A DNA stretch of 45,672 bases from JAEUKA01 sp035340095 (GTDB taxonomy: Bacteria > Myxococcota_A > Polyangia > Palsa-1104 > JAEUJZ01): assembly GCA_035340095.1 (NCBI GenBank), contig DAORGN010000012.1, positions 1 through 45,672 of the forward strand, read 5' to 3'. A model generated the notes under the pieces. The model saw only the letters and a program-made list of their open reading frames with translations, was not told the DNA's origin and ran no database searches. Both the position numbers and the translations under genes were made by a program. Shown in pieces: positions 23,762 to 32,099 of the stretch. Position 1 is the stretch's first letter. Each line of letters opens with the position of its first letter.

Positions 23762-26700
23762 TTATCGACCGAACAGCCCGCCGAGCCCGCCACCTTGCTG
23801 AAGTCGTTTTTGGGCGTCTTGAAGCTGCTGCTGCACATTGGGCTGGCCTGGCTGGCCCGGCTGCCCAGCGGGCCGATTCGTCGGCAGGTTCGTCGGCAAG
23901 TTCGTCGGCAAGTTCGTCGGCAGGTTCGTCGGCAAATTCGGCAAACCACCGGCCTGCCCCCCGGTCTTTTGTCCACCGAGCACATTGCCAAGCGCCCCGC
24001 CGAGTGCGCCACCCGCTTGACCCCCAACGGCACGATTGAGCAGGTCTTGGCCGCGACCTTTGGCAATCGCCGCCGCCAGCGCCGCCGCCGTCTTGACCGG
24101 ATCAGCAAGCTGGAACTGCGGCTGCGACAGCGACCCGCCAATCTTGAGTGCCACCGGAACCGGCGCCGCCGGCACCACCTTGCCCGCCGTCAGAGCCGAG
24201 ATGACCGCCGGCTGAAGCTGCAAGTCACCCAGCAAATCGAGTGTTTTGTCAAGACCAATCGAACCAGTCAGCTGAATCGCGCCCTGTTCGGTCTGATAGC
24301 GGATTGGGTTGTTTGTCCGCAGTCTCCCGTCGGAAATCTTGAACTGCGCGGTCAGATTTTTCATCGACATCTCGCGCTCGTCGCCGCTCTGACCGGACAG
24401 CCCCAGCCGCTGCATAAGCGGCCCGACGACCTGCGATCCCAGCTTGGCCGTGACCAGCTTGCCCTCGGTAAAGCCCAGGTCGAGCTGTCCCAAAAGCCGC
24501 GGCGCAATGTCTTCCCAGCGCAGCCCTTGCCCGTCTGCCGACAGGTCCATCGAGCCGTGCCCTTGCAGCTTTTTGGCCAGGTCGTTTGACTTAAACGAAA
24601 TGATCTCGTGCAGATCGACTTTGTCGAGCTTGGCCTTGATCGCAAACTTCGGCTTGCTCGGGGCAAAGTCGAAGCTCGTGCCAGACAAAAGGATGCTGCC
24701 CCCGACGGCCTGCATGCGCATCACTTTCAAAATCAGCTTGCCGCCCGACAGCGTCATCTCAAGCACGAAGTCGCGCATCGTCTGACCTTTGAGCTTGCCC
24801 GACGCGACCTTGATCTTGCCTTCAGCTTCGAGGTGCTTTAGCACTTTCGGCACCTGAACTTCCTTGCTCGGGGCCGCGTCTTCGTCGTCGTCGCCGCCTT
24901 TCTTTTCGCCCAGGATCTTGTCGAGATCGAGGTAGTCCGCCGAAAAGTCAAAGCTTGCCTGCTTCGGCTCGTCGAGACCCTGCACACTCGCGCCACCCAA
25001 GATGGTTCCGCCGGCGACCTGCATCTTGAACTGGTCCAGCTTGGCCCGCACCGAGCTAAGCTGTTCGGGATTGCCGCTCAGACTGAGTCCAAACGTCAGC
25101 TTGCTGTCGAGCAGTCCGCCCGCCGCCCCCTGACGAAGCTGCGGCACCACCTGCGCCAGCTTCGCCAGATCCAGATCGACCAGCGGCACTTTCATGTCGA
25201 GATACTTTTTGGCCAGATCAGCGCTCCCGACGAGCTTGATAAGACCGCCGGGCAGCTCGAGCTGCGCTTGTTTGATCTGCACCGCCGTCGGTGTTTTCTG
25301 CGCCGAAAGCGAAATCCGCATCGGTACGCCGCGATCTTTGTCGACGCTACCCGAGACGTGGAGCGCCGCCGGGGTCAAGTCCAGGTTCGCATCGACCGAC
25401 GAGTTAGACGGCGACTGCTTGACCTCTGCCGACAGCTCAGCGGTGCCCGACAGATCCATGCCGTCTTGCTCGAAGTCGGCATTTTGCATCTTGACCTTGG
25501 CGTGGGCGGAAAACTGGTCGCCTTTTTTCGTAAGCCCACCGCTCACCCGCAGATCCCCGTCGATGGTTGGCCCTTTTTTCTTTTTCTTGCCGGACGCCGC
25601 CGATCCATCGGCCACCATCGGCAACAGCCGCAACAGCTTGTCCAGATCGACGGTCCCACTGTCGAGCGTCAGGTCAAAGTCGTTGCCACTTTTCAGCTCG
25701 CCGTGGAGCAAGAGCGACAGCGGACCGAGCACAAGACCAAACCGGTCGACGCGGAAGCCGGGATCTTTGACCGTCCCCAAAAGTCCGAGCGTCAGCGGCA
25801 TTCCCGTCGGCTTGCGCAGCTGTGGCGTCGCGATGTTGGACTCAGTCATATCCAGCGAAACTTTCACTGCGGCTGCCGTGGGAGTTCCCGATGCCGAACC
25901 GCTGACCGAAAGCGGCCCGGACAGCTCGGTTCCCGTCGGAACCGCCGTCTTGGGCAGAAGCGCAAGCAGCCGCTCTAGCTTCAGACCGTGCGACGCGACT
26001 TGCAGAGAGTGAACCGCCGGACTTTTCCACAGGTTGCGCAGATCCGCTTCGGCGGTGACGTTCATGTCGGCGATGTCGAGCCGGGCTTTTTCCACCCGAA
26101 TGTCACCCGCCAGCATCGCCAAATCGACGTTCATGCTAAGCATCACGTCCGTCGGCGCCCCTTTCGACAAGCTGTAGAGCTTGGCCGGCACTCCATTTTG
26201 TCGAAGTTGAAGACCGCGCAGACCCGCTTTGCCCGCGACGGACAGCTTGCCACTATCGGGAGGCGACTTGATGAGCAGATCCGCTTCTACCATCGCCCGC
26301 TCGATCGTGGTTCCCGTCGATGCCGGCAAAAACGCGAGCAGCGGCTCAATTTGGAATGACTGAAGCTTCAGTTCCAGTTTGCGCAGCACCGTCCACGCCG
26401 GATCGGGCCTTAGGTCTTTGGGCAGCGGTCCCACCACCATCCCAAGGTGAAAGTTCGGCACAAGCTGAAGCAGCGCCATATCGAGAGAAAGCTGGGTTTC
26501 GCCAAACAGCTTTCCATCGGTGATTTGCAAGTGAATGCCATCAATCTTCAGCGGCGGCGCGGCTTTCCCCGTCGACAAATCGTGGAACAGCACCGCCGAC
26601 TGCGTCAGCTCGGCGCGCTCGATGGTGATTCCGGCCAGCTTTTCAATTTGCGCTTGCGTCAGCGGCGTGTCGTCTTTGGGCTGCGTCGCCAAGTGATCGA

Positions 26701-27169
26701 GCACGTCTTCATACGAAAGCCGTCCGCCCGAAAGTCGCGCCACCTGAACTTTGCCATTGGCAATTTCGACGCGCGACACGTTGATGCGACGACCCATCGT
26801 CAGGATCGCCGGCACGATGCTGACATCGGCTTCGATGCTGCCAATCTCCGCCAGCGGCTCACCAAGGATTCCGGTCTGTCCGGGCTGACCGCTGACTTTG
26901 ACATCGCGAACACGCAGGCGCAGCTTCGGCAAGAGCCGCAGACTGACCGTGCCGACCGACACCTCGCGGCCAATCTTTTTTTGCACTTCGGGAAGCTGGG
27001 CGACGATCTGCTTGCGCACCACCTGGCCCAGATCGACCGCAAAACCGACGATCAGCACCACCACGAAAAACAGCAGCAGCGTGCCACCGACGGCAAGCCC
27101 GAGTATTTTGGGCCAGCGCGCCTGGGTCTTCACTGCGGAAGGCGACGGGTTCGGATTGTCCACGGACAT
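23762..27169 (-). CDS. AsmA-family giant envelope protein
   Basis: A 1135-residue protein. The start at 27169 has GGAG about 8 bases upstream and begins just before a single membrane anchor (about 21-45: ILGLAVGGTLLLFFVVVLIVGFAV). The rest is periplasmic and strand-rich with the AsmA/TamB/DUF748-like signature: an N-terminal VGTVSLRLLPKLRLRVRDVKVSG segment, repeated strand-loop blocks, and a C-terminal AsmA-like domain (DMKVPLVDLDLAKLAQ through GHGSMDLSADGQGLRWEDIAPRLLGQLDLGFTEGKL). AsmA-like proteins are thought to bridge lipid transfer between membranes. The last 70 residues differ: a run of NLPT repeats, a Gly/Pro/Gln-rich stretch and a short helix. It follows the PASTA protein gene. Confidence 0.88.
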   Translation of the reverse strand: MSVDNPNPSPSAVKTQARWPKILGLAVGGTLLLFFVVVLIVGFAVDLGQVVRKQIVAQLPEVQKKIGREVSVGTVSLRLLPKLRLRVRDVKVSGQPGQTGILGEPLAEIGSIEADVSIVPAILTMGRRINVSRVEIANGKVQVARLSGGRLSYEDVLDHLATQPKDDTPLTQAQIEKLAGITIERAELTQSAVLFHDLSTGKAAPPLKIDGIHLQITDGKLFGETQLSLDMALLQLVPNFHLGMVVGPLPKDLRPDPAWTVLRKLELKLQSFQIEPLLAFLPASTGTTIERAMVEADLLIKSPPDSGKLSVAGKAGLRGLQLRQNGVPAKLYSLSKGAPTDVMLSMNVDLAMLAGDIRVEKARLDIADMNVTAEADLRNLWKSPAVHSLQVASHGLKLERLLALLPKTAVPTGTELSGPLSVSGSASGTPTAAAVKVSLDMTESNIATPQLRKPTGMPLTLGLLGTVKDPGFRVDRFGLVLGPLSLLLHGELKSGNDFDLTLDSGTVDLDKLLRLLPMVADGSAASGKKKKKGPTIDGDLRVSGGLTKKGDQFSAHAKVKMQNADFEQDGMDLSGTAELSAEVKQSPSNSSVDANLDLTPAALHVSGSVDKDRGVPMRISLSAQKTPTAVQIKQAQLELPGGLIKLVGSADLAKKYLDMKVPLVDLDLAKLAQVVPQLRQGAAGGLLDSKLTFGLSLSGNPEQLSSVRAKLDQFKMQVAGGTILGGASVQGLDEPKQASFDFSADYLDLDKILGEKKGGDDDEDAAPSKEVQVPKVLKHLEAEGKIKVASGKLKGQTMRDFVLEMTLSGGKLILKVMRMQAVGGSILLSGTSFDFAPSKPKFAIKAKLDKVDLHEIISFKSNDLAKKLQGHGSMDLSADGQGLRWEDIAPRLLGQLDLGFTEGKLVTAKLGSQVVGPLMQRLGLSGQSGDEREMSMKNLTAQFKISDGRLRTNNPIRYQTEQGAIQLTGSIGLDKTLDLLGDLQLQPAVISALTAGKVVPAAPVPVALKIGGSLSQPQFQLADPVKTAAALAAAIAKGRGQDLLNRAVGGQAGGALGGALGNVLGGQKTGGQAGGLPNLPTNLPTNLPTNLPTNLPTNRPAGQPGQPGQPNVQQQLQDAQKRLQQGGGLGGLFGR
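23877..23936 (-). repeat. 12-bp tandem repeat (5 copies) encoding NLPT repeats
   Basis: Five head-to-tail copies of a 12-base unit (TTCGTCGGCARR on the plus strand) lie within the 3' end of the AsmA-like gene. Each encodes four residues (NLPT, or TNLP by phase). Copies differ only at the last two positions, so the array is young or kept uniform. Copy number may vary between strains. Confidence 0.9.
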
Positions 27170-27234
27170 CTGCGAAACTCCTTGCGACGAAAAAACGAAG
27201 AGCAAACGGCAGGGGCAGCGAGGCAAAGCGAGCG

Positions 27235-27951
27235 CTAGTCGTTGACGACCAGATCGACTTTTTGGCCTTTGCCAACTTTGCTGCCTGCGGGGGGATTTTG
27301 CCGCAGGACCGCACCGTCCGCAGCATTGTCATCGGTGGCTTTGCGCACATCGCCGAGCACAAGCCCAAGCTGTTCCAGCTGCACCTTGGCACTGCCGAGA
27401 GAACGACCGCGGAAGGACGGCAGATCGAACTGCTCGGGGGCTTTGGAAACCACCAAGCTGACCGTCTCATTCTTGCGCAGTTTTTCGCCTGCCGCCGGTC
27501 GCGTCGAGATCACCTGACCGGGCGGGATCGTCGCCGACAGCTCCTCGCTGACCGTGCCGAGTCGCAGCCCGGCCACTTGCAGCTGCTGTTCGGCTGCGGC
27601 CACGACCTGACCGACCAGCGCCGGCACCGTCGATAGCTGCGGCGGAATCGCGATGAAGGCATGGACTTCGCCCCCGTGTGCAACGCGCGAGCCTTTGAGT
27701 GGCCGCTGCTCAAACAGCGACCCGGTCTGCACTTTGTCGGCGTCGGGAATTTTTTCCCCGTCCAGCACCAGCAAAAGCCCGAGCGGTTCGGTAATCGCCC
27801 GCGCCTGCTCGACAGTCAGTCCGGATACCTGCGGCACTTCGACGGTGGCCACCGGCAGCTTGGGCGTGACGTACTGATGCATGACCACCACCGTGGAAGC
27901 GCTCACCACGATGCTAACGAGGGCGGACGCGAGGTATTGACCTACTGACAT
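27235..27951 (-). CDS. Membrane-anchored PASTA-domain protein
   Basis: A 238-residue protein with one N-terminal membrane helix (about 7-25) and three tandem PASTA domains of about 65 residues each: VEVPQVSGLTVEQARAITEPLGL, STVPALVGQVVAAAEQQLQVAGL and FDLPSFRGRSLGSAKVQLEQLGL, each ending in a G-x-K/G-VSLVV-type strand. PASTA domains bind peptidoglycan fragments or beta-lactams and usually sit on Ser/Thr kinases or penicillin-binding proteins. Here there is no kinase or transpeptidase domain, so it is a stand-alone PASTA protein facing the periplasm. It lies 65 bp upstream of the AsmA-like gene. Confidence 0.9.
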   Translation of the reverse strand: MSVGQYLASALVSIVVSASTVVVMHQYVTPKLPVATVEVPQVSGLTVEQARAITEPLGLLLVLDGEKIPDADKVQTGSLFEQRPLKGSRVAHGGEVHAFIAIPPQLSTVPALVGQVVAAAEQQLQVAGLRLGTVSEELSATIPPGQVISTRPAAGEKLRKNETVSLVVSKAPEQFDLPSFRGRSLGSAKVQLEQLGLVLGDVRKATDDNAADGAVLRQNPPAGSKVGKGQKVDLVVND

Positions 27952-28045
27952 ACCTTCTAGGGTATCAAAAAACCTCGCTCTTCCAGACTGCTTGTCGGTT
28001 CACGTTGGCAAACAGCGGCGGGCGACGAAGCGAAGGCGGCGCGGG

Positions 28046-29299
28046 CTAAAACAGGATCGGAATGTCGATTTGCAGGACGTGATACTTGCGGTTCCCCATC
28101 ACGCCGTAGAGCCCAGGCTCGTAGCCGATACCCGGACGAATCCACTTGCCGCCGGGCAGCTTGATGTGGAAACGCGGCCCGATGCCAAGGCTCAGGTTCT
28201 GCCGCAGTCCCTGCACCGGCAGGCCTTTGTCGGCGTTGGCTTCGTCGGCAACGACCGATTTGGGATCTGACAGCCAGCGCTGGTAGCGCAGCTCGGCGCC
28301 CAGCGACATCCAGTTTGCAACGAAGTAGCCGATGTGAAGACCCGTCGTGAAGTTGACCTTGTAGACGTCGGGGTTCGCCGCTTCGTTGCGAACGCGGAAC
28401 AGCTCAAAGAACGTGACCTCGGCCTGCACCGTCAGCCGGTGCCCGATGTACGCGAGATCGAGTCCTTCGACCATCGCCCAATCGTTTACGGCAAACATCA
28501 CGTTGTCCATCGCCGAGCGCGCCAACTGTGCAGTCGGTGCTTCGGCCAGACTCGCGCCCGGTTCCGTCGCTGCACTCGTTCCCGAACCAACCGGAATCGT
28601 CGTCCCAAAGAACAGCGAAAAGCGGAAGTTGTCGGCAAACTTGTGCGAATAAAAACCACCGAGGAACAGGTTGCTGGTTGCGACGCCGCACTTGGTCAGC
28701 ACGGTCTTCGGCTGCATCGTCGTCGGATCGGTGGTGGTGGTGTCTTCGCAGTTGTCTGCGCCGGTTTCATCGCCGGTAATCCGCGGCGGACGATTTCCGA
28801 CCATGCCGAAGCGGACGATGCCCATCCACGATGGCGTAAACCGATAGCCGATCGTCGGCAAGAACACCCCGGCGAAGCCATTTTCGTAGCGTTCGGGCTG
28901 ACCGGCTGCCGCGATGTTCTGCTGATAAAACGCGAACACCGTATCGAGCCGCAGCACCGTGACGGGGACGATTGGACGGAGTCCAAACGGCAGCGAGTAT
29001 GGCGGCGGCGCCGGTGGCGGCGTCGAAGGCTGTGCAGGTGGAGGCGGCGTTGGGACAGGTGCCGCAGCCACCTGTGCGGGCACAGGGGTTGCCACAGCCG
29101 CCGCGTCACCGCCAGGCACCAGTGGATAAGGGGGGGGCGGCGGAATCTGGGTCATTCCGGTGGTCGGTGGAACGCTGGCCGGGTCTGGAGCCCCGGTTTG
29201 TGCTGCACCCTGCGCCCACGCAGATGACATCGCCATGGTCAGCGCCGATACACAAAGCGCCGCCGATACCCCCGCCCGTTTTAGTTGATAGCGTCTCAT
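28046..29299 (-). CDS. Outer-membrane beta-barrel protein downstream of molybdoenzyme operon
   Basis: A 417-residue exported protein with a signal peptide (cleavage near AWA|QG). A Pro/Ala-rich stretch (about 40-105) follows, then an amphipathic strand-rich domain (for example VFAFYQQNIAAAG, SNLFLGGFYSHKFADNFRFSLFFGTTIPVGS, NFTTGLHIGYFVANWMSLGAELRYQRW) ending in QIDIPILF. The terminal Phe in an alternating strand is the usual outer-membrane insertion signal, so a beta-barrel is likely. The ATG at 29299 has an AAGGAG site that overlaps the stop codon of the TorD-like delta gene (TAAGGAG), so translation is probably coupled. This places it in the molybdoenzyme operon. The transport function, possibly oxyanion or nutrient entry, is inferred only from position. 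Confidence 0.78.
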   Translation of the reverse strand: MRRYQLKRAGVSAALCVSALTMAMSSAWAQGAAQTGAPDPASVPPTTGMTQIPPPPPYPLVPGGDAAAVATPVPAQVAAAPVPTPPPPAQPSTPPPAPPPYSLPFGLRPIVPVTVLRLDTVFAFYQQNIAAAGQPERYENGFAGVFLPTIGYRFTPSWMGIVRFGMVGNRPPRITGDETGADNCEDTTTTDPTTMQPKTVLTKCGVATSNLFLGGFYSHKFADNFRFSLFFGTTIPVGSGTSAATEPGASLAEAPTAQLARSAMDNVMFAVNDWAMVEGLDLAYIGHRLTVQAEVTFFELFRVRNEAANPDVYKVNFTTGLHIGYFVANWMSLGAELRYQRWLSDPKSVVADEANADKGLPVQGLRQNLSLGIGPRFHIKLPGGKWIRPGIGYEPGLYGVMGNRKYHVLQIDIPILF

Positions 29300-29309
29300 C
29301 ACAATCTCC

Positions 29310-30059
29310 TTACCCGCTGGGAAGGAGCGTTGACAAAGGAACGGATTCCTCTTCTTGCAGCGCGGAAGGACATGTCATCGGTTCGTCATCAAGTGGCTCT
29401 GTTTGCCCATCCGGTGCTACGACCGGCAAGTGACGACCGCCAACAGGCATCTCCCACCCCTGCACAGCGAAGTCTTTCTGTACCCACTCACGCAGAAGAT
29501 GCGCGAGTTCTGCATAGTATGGATGGTGCGCTGCGCTCTGTAGCTTGCTTGCAAACGCAGAGACCCAGCGCCCCAAGTGTTCTTGCATGAAGGTCTTGCG
29601 CGCGGCCCGCACGATGGACACCGCTTCCTGTGCTTCTGGCGTCTCTTCTTCTTGGTGAAGCGCCTCTTTCAGACACAGGAACGCGGCAAATTCCAGTTCG
29701 ACACCGATGTGATCGGGAACTTCGGTGTCGCGACCCCCGCAGCGCAGACCAAACGCCTCGTAGAGCGACGAAAGCTGTCCAAGACCAGGACCCAAGTCAC
29801 CGCCCGTGTACGCACGCTCATGCGGACTGACCGCAACGGATTGCGCAAACAGACGATTGTATTCCCCCGCAAGCTGGTCATCGACAGACGGAATCAGCGC
29901 TTCCGCCAGTGGTTTGAGCGCCGACTCGACCTCAAGTTCCTCGGAAAACAGCGCGCGCAGCTCTGTCTGATCGGGATAACGGAATGCAGCAGCCAGCAAG
30001 CGATATCCCTCTGCCCGCAGCAGAGCATCACGATCGACGTTCGCCGAGTATTCGGTCAC
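29310..30059 (-). CDS. TorD-like chaperone (delta subunit) of type II DMSO-reductase-family enzyme
   Basis: A 249-residue all-helical protein of the TorD/DmsD/NarJ superfamily, which binds the apo-catalytic subunit, aids molybdenum cofactor insertion and holds back Tat export until the enzyme is folded. Seen: LLRAEGYRLLAAAFRYPD near the N-terminus, the family motif EYNRLFAQSVAVSPHERAYT, and DHIGVELEFAAFLCLKEAL. The GTG start at 30059 overlaps the stop codon of the gamma gene (GTGA), which fixes the start. The acidic C-terminal tail (about 215-249) is not part of the fold. It is cytoplasmic and not expected in the mature enzyme. Confidence 0.88.
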   Translation of the reverse strand: MTEYSANVDRDALLRAEGYRLLAAAFRYPDQTELRALFSEELEVESALKPLAEALIPSVDDQLAGEYNRLFAQSVAVSPHERAYTGGDLGPGLGQLSSLYEAFGLRCGGRDTEVPDHIGVELEFAAFLCLKEALHQEEETPEAQEAVSIVRAARKTFMQEHLGRWVSAFASKLQSAAHHPYYAELAHLLREWVQKDFAVQGWEMPVGGRHLPVVAPDGQTEPLDDEPMTCPSALQEEESVPLSTLLPSG

Positions 30060-30946
30060 GGCAGCACCACCTTCACAAACGGAGCCCAGTGTTTTCGACC
30101 GCCAACATTCTGGTTCGATCCGTCCCAAACCGCAAACCCCATCATCGCTTTGCCTGAAACCAGCATCGGGTTGGCGCGATCGGGGGACTGCCTGGGCACC
30201 GCCAAAACCACCGTCCACTTGCCATCTTTCCACACACCTTTGCCTTGCGCGTCTTGATAGGTGTGATCGGCAAGCGAGCCAAAGCCTTCGGCTTGCAGCT
30301 CTTCGACCGGCCACTTGCGGAAAATCTTGCTGACCGGATTGCCAGCCGCAGTTCCCGGCAAATAGCGACGGGCGTTGTCGGTCTGGAACGCTTCATCGAC
30401 CGGATAGGGATAGCCCCCAGACACAAACGGCGGTCGGTCCGACACATAGCCCGGATGGTAGTCTTGCACGTCTGCGCGACCGCGATCGACATCGCGCTGC
30501 CACGCTGCTTTCCAGTGGCAGATGTAGACCGGATTTTGGACATCACCCATCATCGGGTTGGTCTTGTCCGCATCACCGAGCGGAATTTCCACAGCGACAC
30601 CGTCAGTGAATTTGTCGACTTCGAGCTTTTCATCGAGCGTCGGATCATCCCACTCGAGTCGCACCGCCACAAAGCGCGCATCGGCGAGCGTCCGCACCCG
30701 CAGCTCTTTCACGCTCTGCTTGACCAGGTTCGGATACGCCACGGTCTGCGGCAGCATGCTGACGGCGGTTTCCGGTGTCCCATTCCACGCAGGGGACAGC
30801 GGATCAGAAAGCGGAATCTCACCGACCGACGTGACGCGGATCTCTCCTGTCAGCTTGGAAGGAGCCCCGGTTTCATGATCACCGGACGGACATCCCGTCA
30901 TCACCGGAAGCAGAAACAGCGCAGGAAAAAGGAATGTTGTTTTCAT
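30056..30946 (-). CDS. Heme-b gamma subunit (ethylbenzene dehydrogenase-like), lipoprotein
   Basis: A 296-residue protein matching the ethylbenzene-dehydrogenase-type heme b domain found in gamma subunits of type II DMSO-reductase enzymes (EbdC, SerC, ClrC, DdhC, NxrC). It has a lipoprotein-like signal (MKTTFLFPALFLLPVMTGC, Cys19 as lipidation site). Family pattern: RVRTLADARFVAVRLEWDDPTLD, GVAVEIPLGDADKTNPMMGDVQNPVYICHWKAAW (M132 or M133 as candidate axial heme ligand), and the C-terminal GKAMMGFAVWDGSNQNVGGRKHWAPF. The second axial ligand (Lys in EbdC) is not assigned here. It would pass electrons between the Fe-S beta subunit and a periplasmic acceptor such as cytochrome c. The lipidation would tether the complex to a membrane. 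Confidence 0.86.
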   Translation of the reverse strand: MKTTFLFPALFLLPVMTGCPSGDHETGAPSKLTGEIRVTSVGEIPLSDPLSPAWNGTPETAVSMLPQTVAYPNLVKQSVKELRVRTLADARFVAVRLEWDDPTLDEKLEVDKFTDGVAVEIPLGDADKTNPMMGDVQNPVYICHWKAAWQRDVDRGRADVQDYHPGYVSDRPPFVSGGYPYPVDEAFQTDNARRYLPGTAAGNPVSKIFRKWPVEELQAEGFGSLADHTYQDAQGKGVWKDGKWTVVLAVPRQSPDRANPMLVSGKAMMGFAVWDGSNQNVGGRKHWAPFVKVVLP

Positions 30947-30961
30947 GGCCGATCCTCGTCC

Positions 30962-32089
30962 TTAGGTGATGTTGAGCCGCACCACGCCGTGCTTCTTGTC
31001 GAACATCTCGCGCGCAAAGAACGGCTCCGTAAACGGTACGCGCACCGCTTCTTGCGACATTCCGTCGAAACCGACTGCGTGATCTTTGTCGGCTTTGAAC
31101 TTGTGAATGATCTTGGGGGTATTCCCAAACATCAGGAGCGCGGCCAAAAGCTGCTTGTCTGCCGGCGCACTCCGATATGTCTTGAGCGCTTCTTCCACGC
31201 CTTGACCAAACATCTGCTGAAGGAACAGACGCGGTACATGCAGCGGCGGAATGTAGTAGACGTTCGGCTCCGTTCCAAACTGCGGATACAGCGGCAGCGC
31301 GATCTTTTTGATCCGGACCAAGTAGTCGATCGGATTGTCCGCTTTTTCTTCGCCTGGCTTCGAAAGGAAGCCTTGCAGACGGATCTTTCCGATGCAGGTC
31401 TTGACGCACTGCGGCTGTTCACCTTGCTCGATGAGCGGGAAGCAGCCAATGCATTTTTCCGAAACCCGCGTGACCATGTTGTAGAAAATTTTCTTGTACG
31501 GACACGCCTTCACACACTCGCGGTAGCCTCGGCAGCGCGACTGATCGACCAGGACGATTCCGTCTTCCGGTCGCTTGTAAATCGCTTTGCGCGGACACGC
31601 CGACAGACAGCCCGGATAGGTGCAGTGGTTGCAGATCCGCGCCAGATAAAACATCCAGGTGTTGTGGATGTTCTGGAAAAACGCACCGCGCTGCACATCG
31701 CCCGAGCAGACATCTTCGCCCAAGTTCGGCGACGTATAGTCTTCTTCTTCCGGAAGGAATCCGAGCACGCGCTCACCCGGAGGTGCCGCTTCGAAGATCG
31801 TCTTCCCGTTATACTTTCCGTCCTGCCATTCCCCTGGTCCCAGCATTTCCAGGAGCTTCACATCCCAGCCGTGCGGGAAAAAGCCATAGGGCTTGGTCTC
31901 GACGTTGTTGTAGAAGATGTGCTCCTGGCCTTTTCCTGCGGTCCAGGTCGTTTTGCACGCGACGGTACAAGTCTGACACTCGATGCACTTGTTGGTGTCA
32001 AAGATGTACGCGATTTGTTTGTTTGGACGCGAGCCCTCGTAGGGGTACTCCATCTCGCGGCCTAGGTGAATGTTCTGTACTTTGCTCAT
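30962..32089 (-). CDS. Four-cluster Fe-S beta subunit, NxrB/NarH-like
   Basis: A 375-residue electron-transfer subunit with four cysteine groups. Cluster set 1: C35, C38, C41, C45 (CIECQTCTVAC). Set 2: C153, C156, C161, C165. Set 3: C186, C192, C196 with Y189 where a fourth Cys would be, so a [3Fe-4S] cluster is expected as in NarH (Trp there). Set 4: C213, C216, C228, C232. Conserved stretches such as RICNHCTYPGCLSACPRKAI, YKRPEDGIVLVDQSRCRGY and LPLYPQFGTEPNVYYIPP strongly resemble nitrite oxidoreductase NxrB. NxrB has an Asp in the first cluster where this protein has C45. No signal peptide; such subunits ride with the Tat-exported alpha. It starts 10 bp after alpha. Confidence 0.92.
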   Translation of the reverse strand: MSKVQNIHLGREMEYPYEGSRPNKQIAYIFDTNKCIECQTCTVACKTTWTAGKGQEHIFYNNVETKPYGFFPHGWDVKLLEMLGPGEWQDGKYNGKTIFEAAPPGERVLGFLPEEEDYTSPNLGEDVCSGDVQRGAFFQNIHNTWMFYLARICNHCTYPGCLSACPRKAIYKRPEDGIVLVDQSRCRGYRECVKACPYKKIFYNMVTRVSEKCIGCFPLIEQGEQPQCVKTCIGKIRLQGFLSKPGEEKADNPIDYLVRIKKIALPLYPQFGTEPNVYYIPPLHVPRLFLQQMFGQGVEEALKTYRSAPADKQLLAALLMFGNTPKIIHKFKADKDHAVGFDGMSQEAVRVPFTEPFFAREMFDKKHGVVRLNIT

Positions 32090-32099
32090 GGCCGCCCTC

